Assembly (NCBI GenBank): GCA_035048485.1
Contig: CM068588.1
Coordinates: 22,962,324-23,026,323, forward strand
Length of the DNA: 64,000 bases
Source: Pteria penguin
Lineage: Eukaryota > Mollusca > Bivalvia > Pterioida > Pteriidae
Direction: 5' to 3'
Of the stretch, positions 38,101 to 46,161 are shown piece after piece. Each line of letters begins with the position of its first letter. The first letter of the stretch is position 1. A program made the position numbers and the translations under genes. The notes below the pieces were generated by a model that saw nothing but the letters and a program-made list of their open reading frames with translations, did no database searches and had not been told where the DNA came from.

Positions 38101-38624
38101 GAAATTGACTTTAAACTTGCAGTGGACCTTCAGTGTGATGAGGTTCATATCTAGTTTGGCTATTGTCATATTTGGCTTATGTTTTCTAGAAATATATTTT
38201 TACATGAGTACTACCCTCACTTGTCCCCATAATGTGTTTTTAAGGTATATGAAACTTCAAACAAATAATTAATCCTGTTTACTACTTTTTTCTGGAGATG
38301 CTTTGATTCTGTTTACTACCTTTTTCTGGAGATTGCTTTTTGCAATCCAAGACATGCCTTATCCATTCTTCTTATTAGAATTTAAATTTATTTTTTGTGA
38401 ATTAATTTCTCCAGTGAATCAAAAAATATCTGCTGCAAAGTCACTGGTCTAGACTTGAGGGAGAGGGGGGCACAGAGTATGTTTGTTACGTAAATTGTAT
38501 TTTAAAGAACAGCAGTAAATTGTCAGTTTCATTGTATTATAATCTCTTTCTATAGGGGCCTTTGAAAGGTAGAATGTTGGAAGACATACAATATGAAGAT
38601 TTCAGCAAATTCAATCAATCCTGA
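24355..38624 (+). CDS. KIN: KIN17 DNA/RNA-binding protein, ten coding exons, complete
   Basis: Coding exons are 24355-24474, 26506-26600, 27922-28088, 29092-29325, 31662-31716, 33695-33872, 35808-35930, 36533-36632, 37194-37294 and 38556-38624. They join in frame (1242 nt, 413 residues plus TGA), against 393 residues in human KIN. Seen: a CCHH zinc finger (C30, C33, H46, H52), RRFGTKRVH and FVKWLGREG in the KIN17 winged-helix region (about 53-165), GWFVQYIDRDPETIR, a Lys/Glu-rich coil (about 150-205), a basic low-complexity linker (about 225-280) and a C-terminal SH3-like pair with a KOW-like stretch (about 290-413). Known of the family: a nuclear zinc-finger protein binding curved DNA and RNA, linked to DNA replication, the UV response and pre-mRNA processing. 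K137 aligns with human K135, reported as a METTL22 methylation site. The start matches the family N-terminus MGK..FLTPKAIANRI. All introns are GT-AG; intron 4 has an unusual donor. Confidence 0.97.
25193..25680. repeat. 53-bp minisatellite, about 9 copies, in KIN intron 1
   Basis: The unit is GTAAATTCTGCTGCCTCTCT, TCTGGTATCTGTTCAAGTTC, TTGGCATGAGACG. Successive GTAAATTCTG words at 25401, 25454, 25507, 25560, 25613 and 25666 are exactly 53 bp apart; earlier units are slightly diverged. It abuts a SINE-like core at its right side. Confidence 0.9.
25690..25845 (+). repeat. SINE core and tail fragment
   Basis: CATCACTGCTTTGGATGGGC, then GCACCAGGCCGGTGCCACCA and TAGTGGCGTAAAACAATTAA match the later part of the SINE family, in diverged form. 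Confidence 0.6.
25860..26030 (+). repeat. tRNA-like SINE with CCAATCAACC tail
   Basis: A head-like GGCAGTCATGGTTTAGTATT and B-box-like TGGGTTTTATTCCC are followed 80 bp later by AATGTAATACCAATCAACCA. It is degenerate and differs from the main family in its body. Confidence 0.45.
26112..26215 (+). repeat. Tail-repeat copy in KIN intron 1
   Basis: Contains GGTGTGACTAGTGATTCAGG and ACTCCTCCCGGGCACCTAGT. The ends CATTCATGG and CCATGAATG are inverted repeats of each other, so this version looks like a complete short inverted-repeat unit. Confidence 0.6.
26506..26600 (+). CDS. KIN: KIN exon 2 (residues 41 to 72, split codon)
   Basis: The exon follows a strong acceptor, a run of ten T then tttag. 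It supplies the two zinc-binding histidines (H46 and H52) in FKCHMMSESHQRQLLL. It ends on two bases of a codon before a good donor, gtgagt. Confidence 0.96.
27922..28088 (+). CDS. KIN: KIN exon 3 (winged-helix core)
   Basis: The acceptor is tttcag before GCAG. Using the second CAG three bases on would break the frame, so the first is chosen. The exon encodes the most conserved part of the winged-helix region, including LLKRRFGTKRVH, NIVYQEYI and QWEALTDFVKWLGRE. It ends on one base of a glycine codon with donor gtaatc. Confidence 0.96.
28508..28790 (-). repeat. Full-length SINE (type B head) in KIN intron 3
   Basis: Read on the minus strand: a tRNA-like head with TGACCTAGTGGTATTG, a damaged B-box, GTCCTGTCTTTTGGATGAGA, the core with TCACTGCTTCGGATGGGTCC, TATACGTGAAATATTCGTGG, and an (ATCA)n tail. 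It inserted beside or into an older SINE fragment at 28790-28885. Confidence 0.85.
28790..28885 (-). repeat. Older SINE core fragment
   Basis: GTGAGGGATCTTTCATGTGC, CACGCCTACTGCAATACAGG and GTTTTTACTGTCTCATCTGA are a second, diverged copy of the SINE core directly abutting the head of the 28508 SINE. Confidence 0.75.
29092..29325 (+). CDS. KIN: KIN exon 4 (end of winged helix plus coiled stretch)
   Basis: It encodes GWFVQYIDRDPETIR and then a charged helix-forming stretch (KMELDDEERTAKLIQKQIE) ending in ELKRENEEEK. The acceptor is ctatag. The donor is AAAG followed by GTCTCA, which matches the consensus only at GT and the preceding AAG. The choice is supported by the next exon, which restores the family's EEKVT.NL sequence in the correct phase. 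Confidence 0.93.
30225..30408. mobile_element. MITE-like element with two TGACGTCA sites, KIN intron 4
   Basis: Left end CTTCCCATTTGGAACAGTAT and right end GTCAGATACCGTCCCAAATG then GGAAATAACTCTG form inverted repeats related to those at 22418. Perfect TGACGTCA palindromes lie at 30264-30271 and 30344-30351. A matching left outer end is less clear than in the 22418 copy. Confidence 0.6.
30510..30596. repeat. (TCTG)n-rich stretch
   Basis: TCGTCTGTCCTTTGTCTGTC and further CTGTCTGTC words, a composition also seen in the array near 59.6 kb on the opposite strand. Confidence 0.7.
30597..30706. repeat. Perfect 55-bp tandem duplication, KIN intron 4
   Basis: Two identical units begin CTTCCGTTGGTACCAAAATT at 30597 and 30652. 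Each contains TGACCTTTGACCT (30627-30639 and 30682-30694), the complement of AGGTCAAAGGTCA. Confidence 0.95.
31662..31716 (+). CDS. KIN: KIN exon 5 (55 nt)
   Basis: A short exon after aattttag. The split codon reconstitutes valine and then TINLSGMACKKKEETST, matching the family pattern VTFNLSKGAC. The donor is gtgagt. It opens the poorly conserved linker between the winged helix and the C-terminal domain. Confidence 0.92.
31960..32460. repeat. Diverged tandem repeat of about 125 bp, KIN intron 5
   Basis: Three to four units share TTTTGACGGAGTTATGTCCC, TTGGACTTAGAAAATTTC, a TGAATGCATA word and TACTGATACATCATGATA. The units differ by many substitutions, so the array is old. Confidence 0.75.
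32622..32705 (+). repeat. SINE tail fragment
   Basis: CCAGGCCAGTGCCATCACCA, TGTAAGTGAAGTAATCTTCT and GTGGCATAAAACAATCAGAA match the 25690 fragment. Confidence 0.5.
33695..33872 (+). CDS. KIN: KIN exon 6 (basic linker)
   Basis: It encodes a Lys/Glu/Ser/Pro-rich disordered linker (about residues 224-283) with basic clusters such as PEKKKSRW and GQKRKS that could serve as nuclear localisation signals. It closes with the conserved SALDEIME. The acceptor is attttcag and the donor gtattt. It ends on a complete codon. Confidence 0.94.
34117..34352. mobile_element. Foldback element, arms about 107 bp, KIN intron 6
   Basis: The left arm, from ACAAAGAACAATTAAGTCAG through TTTCGGTCTCCTGACCTTCT to CCATCATATTTC (34223), is repeated in near-perfect reverse complement from 34246 to 34352, around a 22-nt loop. 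A 12-bp direct repeat, TCTATGATATTA, occurs at 34106-34117 and 34386-34397, consistent with a target duplication around an insertion of about 270 bp. Confidence 0.9.
35156..35188. repeat. (TA)n microsatellite, KIN intron 6
   Basis: About 15 TA units with one interruption at the start. Confidence 0.9.
35808..35930 (+). CDS. KIN: KIN exon 7 (first SH3-like segment)
   Basis: It encodes DYWLAEGIVVKVITKKLGDK and then YYKKKAIVK, the start of the C-terminal SH3-like region, exactly 41 codons. A second AG four bases downstream would shift the frame and is not used. The donor gtaaga is strong. Confidence 0.96.
36533..36632 (+). CDS. KIN: KIN exon 8
   Basis: It encodes EVHDLYRGVIKMIDSGDTLK and VDQSHLETVIPAQ, matching the conserved KMIDSGD...DQTHLETVIPA block of the family. 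The acceptor is tacag and the donor gtgggt. One base of the next glycine codon is carried over. Confidence 0.96.
36945..37075 (+). repeat. SINE head fragment, KIN intron 8
   Basis: GCTGGTGTAACTCTGTGGAT, GAGGTGCTTGGCTCATGAG, a B-box-like GGTTTGACTCC and TTTTTTGGATGAGACAGTGA match the type A SINE head and start of the body. The core is missing. Confidence 0.75.
37194..37294 (+). CDS. KIN: KIN exon 9 (KOW-like motif)
   Basis: It encodes GKVVKIVNGAYRGQLAVLES, which has the KOW pattern (V..G.YRG..G.L), followed by IDEKKFSCTLSLHS. The acceptor is ttgcag and the donor a perfect gtaagt. It ends on a complete codon. Confidence 0.96.
37900..38160. repeat. Old tandem repeat, KIN intron 9
   Basis: TGTCAGTTTTCCAGATTTAT and later ATGTCAGTTTTCTAGTATTT, about 145 bp apart, each followed by TTCTGTC and a CTTCAGTGTGA word. 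Confidence 0.5.
38556..38624 (+). CDS. KIN: KIN exon 10 (C-terminus and stop)
   Basis: It encodes GPLKGRMLEDIQYEDFSKF and three more residues, then TGA at 38622-38624. The family ends in GPLKGR..EGIQYEDISKLA, so the C-terminus is complete with a short extra tail. Confidence 0.96.
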   Translation, partial: GPLKGRMLEDIQYEDFSKFNQS

Positions 38625-38875
38625 CTTATTGCTGTACTTTTAACACCTTGATCCATTCTTCAGATCAGAGTAGAGTCATCTCTCTCTCAGGAAGTTTAAA
38701 CTGAAGGCTGCAATACATAATGTACAACAATCAATTGATTTTCTTAAATATGTATATGTGCCTGTACATGTACCAACTGCCAAAATTTTGAAACCAGTTT
38801 CATGGTATATGTTTCAAGAGCAAGAAAATAAATCATCTTTTTATGAAATAAAAACTTAGCAAAGTCCTTGTGAAA
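38625..38875 (+). terminator. KIN 3' UTR with two AATAAA signals
   Basis: AATAAA hexamers lie at 38827-38832 and 38847-38852, about 205 and 225 bp after the KIN stop, followed by a T-rich stretch. They are plausible polyadenylation signals. Another AATAAA cluster near 39025 could give a longer 3' end. Confidence 0.55.
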
Positions 38876-39667
38876 AGTGGAAAAAAACCCTTCAAGATTC
38901 TATATTTTTTTTCTCAATATAGAGGATTTACTTCACACAGGCATACCTGTTTTATGCAAATACCAATGGGAAATTTGAGAAGTGGTCACTTCAGACATTA
39001 GGTCTGTTATACAGGCTAATTTTGAATAAATAAATAAATACTGAAAAGGAACAATGGAAGATGGTTGTTTAAGGCAGATGATTGCTTAATACAAGTGGTG
39101 TTTATAGCAGGTTTAACAGTATAAAAAATATAAGAACAAATGTTGGTATGTTCTGTATTTTGATGTCACATTCTCAGTTTTCAACAGGTATTTAAAGTTC
39201 AAACTTCCTAAGATATCAACATAGAATATTGAGTATATCTTATCGCCTATTTGGACATGCCTGTAAGTCAAACCTGCATATGAAAGTTGCCAAAGGGAAG
39301 ACTTAGATATGACCTTAAAGTAGAGGCTACCTCTATACAATTGTTCATTTTACAAGCAGAATAAAATGAGAACAAATAGAGAATAAAAATGTTGAAAATG
39401 TACTTTCATGAGCAGGCAACTCATTAGAGGAAGTAAGGGCTAAAACAAGTTTCACTGTATTTAATACAAATAAAAAGTCCACATTGAAGGTACAAATTTA
39501 TTTGTATCTAAGTACATGTAAACTCAGTATTTGTTGCATCAGTCATTTTCTCACTATGTACATTGTAACAAAATATATTGCTATTTTTCTAATTTATTTT
39601 CTTTTGAATATTAATGAACAATTATATATGTACAGTGTATAGATTTCACATGTAAAATCATCTGGAA

Positions 39668-39820
39668 ATTAAATTGTTTATACTGCCTTTATTGAAACTT
39701 TTGATGTGTCATCAGGTACATGTACCCAGATCATGCCATTACTAATTAAATAGTTTATACAACCTTTATTGAAACTTTTGAAGTGTCATCAGGTACATGT
39801 ATTCAGATCATGCCACTGCC
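39668..39820. repeat. Tandem duplication of about 73 bp downstream of KIN
   Basis: TTTATTGAAACTTTTGATGT, GTCATCAGGTACATGTACCC and AGATCATGCCA are repeated once with few changes (second copy from about 39742). Confidence 0.85.
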
Positions 39821-40326
39821 AGTACATTTAAGAAGCCAGAAACTATCTTTTTCCACACTACGGAAAATTGTTGATAATGGGCTGAAAACATCAATCGTTA
39901 TCACTATTCACCAAGTATATATAAAAGTGCACATGATCAGTTTAGTCAAGCCAAATGGTCTGTAAGGTGATAATGGCATAATTAATGTCATAATAAGGGG
40001 TATAGTTGTAGGACTTTGGGTCATGGGGTTGCAATCACTGATTTGGCTGATCATGAAATTTATACTGAGGTAAAATTTAGTTTGTCCAGACCACTGAAAA
40101 TTATATGACTTTGGTTTTGGCCATACCTTTTCTTATTTGCTTCCTACAACTCCAAGGGGACTTAGCAAACTAAAATCTCGGATTAGTTTTAAACATTAAC
40201 AAACTAAAGTCTAGGAGTAATTTTAAACTTTGATGGTCTTTTTTATTCAGAACAAATAGAAGGGTTTTTTTTATAAAACTTGGATTGAATGAAGTATTCA
40301 GTGTGTGTTAAAGGTACTGTTACTTT

Positions 40327-41035
40327 TTTGCTCACCTGAGCCGAAGGCTCAAGTGAGCTATTGTGATCAATCACCGTCCGTCGTCCGTCTGTCGTCCGGC
40401 GTCCGTCGTTAACTTTTCACATTTTCGACTTCTTCTCCAGAACCACTGAACAGAATTTGATGAAACTTGATAAGCATGTAGTACTCATGGTCCCCTACAA
40501 GTGTTGTTGTTTTTCGTCTGGATTCATCAACAGGTGGCGCCACCACAGGCAAAAGTAGGTCAAAGAGGGTACCCTCCTTTGACAAACTTCTTCTTCAGAC
40601 CGGGGGCATACAGAGACAAACCGAATGCATAGGAATGATCTAGAGGGATGTGTGAAGAAGTGTTGTTATTTTTGGTTCCGTTCCGAAATCAAATTTTTTA
40701 CTTTTTTTTGACGTTTTTTTTGTACTTGGTAGTTTTAATGCAGAAAAGAGGTATTTTTTTCTTTTAGTAAACATTGATGCATTAATTTGGTTTAATTTGA
40801 TCATTTTGATGGTAAGAAATACTACTGCGAAGAAAATTTTTCAATATTTTATGTTTTGGATTTTTTATGAATTTTTTAAGACTTTCAAGAAAAAGGGGGG
40901 TGGGATAATTGGTGTAAACATTTCACAGTTTGAACTTTTTCTTCGGAACCACTTCTTCGGAGCGAAATTCCTTCATGCATGACTGATCATCTAGGTACTC
41001 AGGTGAGCGATATAGGCCCACTTGGGCCTCTTGTT
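40327..41035. mobile_element. Dispersed element with GCTCACCTGAG / CTCAGGTGAGC ends
   Basis: It starts TTTTGCTCACCTGAGCCGAA, then GGCTCAAGTGAGCTATTGTG and GTCCGTCGTCCGTCTGTCGT, and ends ACTCAGGTGAGCGATATAGG, CCCACTTGGGCCTCTTG. The ends form an inverted repeat. I recognise this sequence type as common in mollusc genomes. No protein is encoded; the frame near 40797 looks incidental. Confidence 0.7.
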
Positions 41036-42576
41036 TGGATGGATCTTCCTATAGAATTTGTTCCATGGCAGTGGCATAGCGCCCTTTATGCAGAAACACA
41101 AATGAATACACAATTTGTATGACATAGTTTTCTTATAATTAATAATTACATGTATTTGAATACATGTATATATCGTTCATGTAAAATTTTACAGTTCGTA
41201 TCATTTGTATACAGAATTTGTTTATATAAAAATGCTAACATTGTTGAAGTTTCAATGATTTTCGGCAGATACTCTCCTACACAAGTGAACAGGCCATTTG
41301 GGCTTCGTTCATGAAGTGGCCTGATCCACATATGTCTTGTTTGCAAAATATGAGCATATTCATTCTAAAAGAAACTTCAGGACTGCATAGATCTGGTGAA
41401 AACAATATCAAAATGTGGGAATACTTTATTTTTTAGGACATTTGAGTAACTCGGATTCTTCATTTCAATTGAGATTTGAGAAAATTTCATTGGAAGATAC
41501 CTACGCAATTTTCTGTGTAACACAAACAATATCTGACTAAACACAACTCTCTCTTTGCAAATTATTGTCATAGGGGCTCGGCAACTGTCGATTAAGGGTC
41601 ACGTTCTTTGAACTTTGAAATTTGCATTTCCCGTAAAATAAAGCAAAGATGTATTACATACAATTTTCATACTTCGAGTAGAATGTACTTGACAATAAGC
41701 ATTGGTTTTCTGGGATTTCACAGTATGTCAATGCTGAATGTAGAAGACTACATAGATTCCTGGAAGTGTCTACATGTATTATTATCATCATTGTAAGTGG
41801 TCTTTGATTGGTTAATACGAAATTTTAGAAATCATCACCTTTAATTGTTCAATGAAAAATCTCTACGCAAATATTTGCAACAGAGATATGGTTTATAAGT
41901 TTTCTGCCGGAGAAGACGTAATTTTAGCTTCTTGGAGGAGATCTTCCACATGTTAGAATTGTTCAATTGATATTTAAAAACTGGATTTAATGGGTAGATC
42001 ACAAGACCACAGCTCATTAAAATGCATGAAAAGTGCTTGAAATCCATGTTATTGACAGTTGACATATCATCTCAATCTTTTAAAATACCATTAGTTCTTA
42101 CTCCGGCTAAGTTTCATCAAAATCTCTTCTACGGTTCTGACCAAATATATTTTATAGATACATTGTTTAAAGGGGGTAGCATTACTGTGTGTAACTCTCA
42201 TTTCAGTATAAATAGGTAAGAGGTAATCTTTCAAAAACAAGTAATATATGGAGAATTGTTTTTTCAATCATTTAAGTAAATCAGAGGAAGTACAAATATA
42301 TATCAAAAACGGCGCTATCTAAGACATGCAATGCCCTCGTAGATTCACCTCTGGGTGGATTAGAAGATAAACAAAACACTTATGGAGGAAATATTGAGTA
42401 CTTTAGTTTTACAATGCTTCATACGATTTGGCCAGGGGATTTGTGGCATAAAGAAAAAAATATATATAATACAAATATGCTTAGATAGTAGACGGACAGA
42501 CAGCGAAACGCCTGACGGTTTATATTGACTCGAGTATGCCGAAATGGCTAAAAAGACATCGGATAATGGATCGATA
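41036..42576. other. Non-coding stretch
   Basis: AT-rich, with short frames only; I see no gene or element in it. Confidence 0.55.
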
Positions 42577-42584
42577 TACTGAAG

Positions 42585-42862
42585 CATTTTGATTGATTGA
42601 TTATTGTTTTACGTCACTTCACGGTTGTTTCACGTATATGGTGACGGCATCTGCCAAATGCATGCATAGAAATTTATACCTTTGCAACGGACCCACCCGC
42701 AGCAGTGAGGGATCTTTTACGTGCCACGCCTCCTGTGACACGGGACCTCGGTTTTTACTGTCTCATCCGAAAGACAGAACACCGGTGTGTCCAGGGCGGG
42801 AATCGAACCAGGGACCTCTAGGTCACGAGCCGAGCAACTCATCCACTCGGCCACACCGGCTT
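42585..42862 (-). repeat. Full-length SINE (type A head)
   Basis: On the minus strand: GCCGGTGTGGCCGAGTGGAT, GAGTTGCTCGGCTCGTGACC, B-box-like GGTTCGATTCC, the core TCACTGCTGCGGGTGGGTCC, and a (CAAT)n tail. Flanks share TACTGAAG (42577-42584 and 42863-42870), a short target duplication. Confidence 0.9.
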
Positions 42863-42946
42863 TACTGAAGTGTAGTTCACTAGAAGATCGAATAATAGAT
42901 GTATATGAGAGAACTTTTGTCGATACATGGAAGACACCTGGTCAGA

Positions 42947-43213
42947 TTGATTGATTTTTTTGTTCACACCACGAATATTTCACGTATATGGTGACGGCAT
43001 CTGCCTGGTGCGGGACATGCAAATTTTGACCTTTGCAACGGACCCACCCGAAGCAGTGAGGGTTCTTTAACGTGTCATGCATACTACGACACGGGGCCTC
43101 GGTTTTTACTGTCACATCCGAAAGACGACACCGGCATGACCAGAGCGGGATTCGAACCCCGGCCTCCCGATCAGGAGTCCAGCACGATACCACTAGGCCA
43201 CGCCGGCTTCCAT
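42947..43213 (-). repeat. Full-length SINE (type B head)
   Basis: On the minus strand: GCCGGCGTGGCCTAGTGGTA (A box), GGGTTCGAATCC (B box), GCTCTGGTCATGCCGGTGTC, the shared core and a short (CAAT) tail. CTGGTCAGA flanks it at 42938-42946 and 43214-43222, a 9-bp target duplication. Confidence 0.92.
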
Positions 43214-43222
43214 CTGGTCAGA

Positions 43223-44000
43223 AAGATGACGGATACATGTACTGTATCGAAGTACAGCTGTATCTATACATACTAAAAGGAAGGTTACAAAATGCTATGC
43301 AATCGTATCACTCATTATGGATAGCTCTCTAGTCTATTTATAGCTGGCATAGCTATAATACAACTTTATTTTAGTGACATATCTTCATCAAATACTTATG
43401 AATACATTTAATATCATGGTCGAATGTATATGTATTATTATATAGATATATTGGAAATTTTGTCACGCCAAGGTATTCTCAATGAAATATTCGTCGAATC
43501 AGAATCGAGAACAGCCATTAATAATTCAACATGTAAAACATTGTTTCTTTAAAACGTTGCAGAGAAAGTTAGCTTTGAAATTTTGTTTCAACACTTCACT
43601 GGTATTTATGACTGCCGTTGATTAATTGCTGCATGTCCGATGTACCAGGAATATAAAAGCTATCAAAGTATGAATATAATGAGTTTAGAGATGGCAAAAT
43701 CAATGAAATATTTGATATTAACTGAAAGGGAGGACATACAAATATACTTTGATCAAAAACTTTTTATGCCACGTCACGTATGGCCGGGGGCATATAGTAT
43801 GTAGATATTGTATGGGGATTCCTGCCAAATTTTTTTTATAAGAGTAATGGCCTTTGGCCTGAAACTTTGTTGTCGGCGGGGGCATTCGTGGCACACTGAC
43901 ACATCTAATTATTATTATAATTATTATTATTATTATTTATCTTTCATTTGTTTTGTTTTGTTTGTTTTTTTTTCTTTTGTTTTTTTTTGTTTGCTGTGTT
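43223..44000. other. Non-coding stretch
   Basis: AT-rich, ending in a T-rich stretch with an (ATT)n run at about 43910-43940. No gene seen. Confidence 0.55.
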
Positions 44001-44004
44001 TTAT

Positions 44005-44098
44005 CTGTTTTATCTGAAGACAGGACGCGGTGGGACTTGGTCTCGGAACCTCTCAGTCTCGAGTCAAGCGATTGAACTACACTTGTTATGTAGAGAAA
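44005..44098 (-). repeat. SINE head remnant
   Basis: TTTATCTGAAGACAGGACGC, GGTGGGACTTGGTCTCGGAA and CTCGAGTCAAGCGATTGAAC resemble a SINE head in reverse, heavily decayed. Confidence 0.4.
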
Positions 44099-44146
44099 TA
44101 ACATTCTAAAACTGACAATACTATATGCACCAACAATTTACTATTA

Positions 44147-44325
44147 AATGTCTGTCTGTCTGTCTGCATGCATGCATGCATGCGTGTGCTTGCGTGCGTG
44201 CATGCATGCGTGCGTGCGTGCGTGCGTGCGTGCATGCATGCATGCTTGTATGTATGTATGTATGTATGTATGTATGTATGTATGTATGTATGTATGTATG
44301 TATGTATATGTGTACATGCAGATAT
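44147..44325. repeat. Compound tetranucleotide array
   Basis: (CTGT)n, then mixed (GCAT)n/(GCGT)n to about 44243, then (TGTA)n to about 44310. All three frames on each strand are open across it, which makes its frames meaningless. Confidence 0.95.
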
Positions 44326-44766
44326 GTATGTGTATAACAATCAAAACCTAATACAGGCTTTTATATATGTACATTCCTACATGATATATTGCTTTCTCTG
44401 TATTATGTATATTTCGCCTATTGTCCATCAGTAACTTCATGTTGTTGGGTAGTAAATTAATATAAGCTTCGGCTTGTTTTCAGATCCCTGAAACTCTTTG
44501 TACTATTGTATAAACGTTATATGTGTATACTTATCAATAAATACAGTTTAAACTAAAGAAATAATGAAATGAATTGACACTGGACTCTTTTTGTAACCAT
44601 TGAAGCTATTGACTTGAAATTCGGTATGTAGCTTTGTATCAAAGAGTTACAGACAAGTTCCAGTTTGGTCATAATTAAAATCAGCATGCCACGCGCAAAT
44701 TCTCCAAGAACCCCTTTGCGGTTCATGGTTTGTTCCTGACATACTGACTTCATTTTCTATGAACAG

Positions 44767-45252
44767 CAACAATGAGACATTTATTTCTTAAATAATTATA
44801 AAGATGTTCAAACATGCATACAACAATGAGACATTTATTTCTTAAATAATTATAAAGATGTTCAAACATGCATACAACAATGAGACATTTATTTCTTAAA
44901 TAATTATAAAGATGTTCAAACATGCATACAACAATGAGACATTTATTTCTTAAATAATTATAAAGATGTTCAAACATGCATACAACAATGAGACATTTAT
45001 TTCTTAAATAATTATAAAGATGTTCAAACATGCATACAACAATGAGACATTTATTTCTTAAATAATTATAAAGATGTTCAAACATGCATACAACAATGAG
45101 ACATTTATTTCTTAAATAATTATAAAGATGTTCAAACATGCATACAACAATGAGACATTTATTTCTTAAATAATCATAAAGATGTTCAAACATGCATACA
45201 ACAATGAGACATTTATTTCTTAAATAATTATAAAGATGTTCAAACATGCATA
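44767..45252. repeat. 54-bp minisatellite, nine near-identical copies
   Basis: The unit is CAACAATGAGACATTTATTT, CTTAAATAATTATAAAGATG, TTCAAACATGCATA. Copies begin at 44767, 44821, 44875, 44929, 44983, 45037, 45091, 45145 and 45199. The only difference I see is one T-to-C in copy 8 (near 45174). Because 54 is a multiple of three, the minus strand has a 165-codon frame of 18-residue repeats (MFEHLYNYLRNKCLIVVC). That frame is most likely incidental. Confidence 0.97.
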
Positions 45253-45484
45253 CAACAATTCAGCGAAATCTACTTTAGATTGTCATGATATTCATAACTC
45301 GGCGCCTTATTGATCACAAACGTATTGTCTGGCCCTCTCCAGTAATTCCTAACAATACAAGTCTGGAAATATAGCTGTTATTTATGCGTGCAGCCGTGCA
45401 AAGCAATTTCATAGCTATAAGTCAAAAAGCACAAACATACTTTTAAATAATATGTATATTAATTGCCCAACTGCAAAAAATCAT

Positions 45485-45553
45485 AGGGACTGCCTTGGTA
45501 TACTAATTAAGCGCTTGTCTTGCGATGTAAAACACCAATCAACCAATCAATCC
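45485..45553 (+). repeat. SINE-like tail fragment
   Basis: GGTATACTAATTAAGCGCTT then GTAAAACACCAATCAACCAA and TCAATCC has the (CAAT)n tail of the SINEs. The body is unrecognisable. Confidence 0.45.
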
Positions 45554-45660
45554 ATAGGCGGATTCAGACATTTTTGAAAAGGGTGGGGGTTGTAGTCTCC
45601 CATGACAAATGTTTTGCACTATAAGTCTGGAAAGGGAGGTTACAGCCCTAAATCCGCCAA
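45554..45660. mobile_element. Small inverted-repeat element, GGCGGATT ends
   Basis: TAGGCGGATTCAGA at the left and AAATCCGCCAA at the right are inverted, with a G-rich start (GAAAAGGGTGGGGG). About 107 bp, directly next to a SINE tail. Related decayed copies are at 51010-51215 and 8076-8212. Confidence 0.6.
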
Positions 45661-46161
45661 TGCAATAACAAAATCATATTTTATTGACCGTTTTTCAAAA
45701 TTTTGTCTTATTTCACACGTATGTTCAATGGAACAAGGTTCCTTTGGCTAGGGATTTTTGAACAATACATACTCGAGGTCACAATCTTAAACATTAGGAA
45801 AACCTTAATTTCAGGAATTAACCTACATTTTATTGTAATTCGTCAGACAAATTGTCGTTGATTTGATGCGTTTCGGAGAGCATCCATCAGTTTTACTGAT
45901 ATTCTTGTTTGGATCTGCGCCTGCGCCTTCTTGTCTCGGTATTAAGATCTAACGACAATGTAATAAAAGTAAATATAGAAAAAATATATCTATGAATATG
46001 TAATTTGCTTATTTCGATTATTTTTTTGAGATACATAAGATAATTGCTACATATTTTTACAAAGTGTAAAAGCATATTAAATGTTATTATAAAGTGTACT
46101 CACTGCAACCGCATAATGCGGCGGATTTACATTATGTAGAACATTGGTAAGGACATGTGTC

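Noticed and set aside
42593..43332. Frames with SRPPRL / PLGHEPST-like residues
   Set aside because: They are translations of SINEs; the same residues recur at 51340-51663 and 55739-55973.
44086..44434. Several overlapping frames on both strands
   Set aside because: All arise from tetranucleotide repeats without stops (Cys/Val/Met- or His/Thr/Tyr-rich translations).
44750..45247. 165-codon minus-strand open frame as a repeat-protein gene
   Set aside because: It is fully explained by a 54-bp minisatellite whose length is a multiple of three. There is no independent sign of a gene; kept only as a finding to test.
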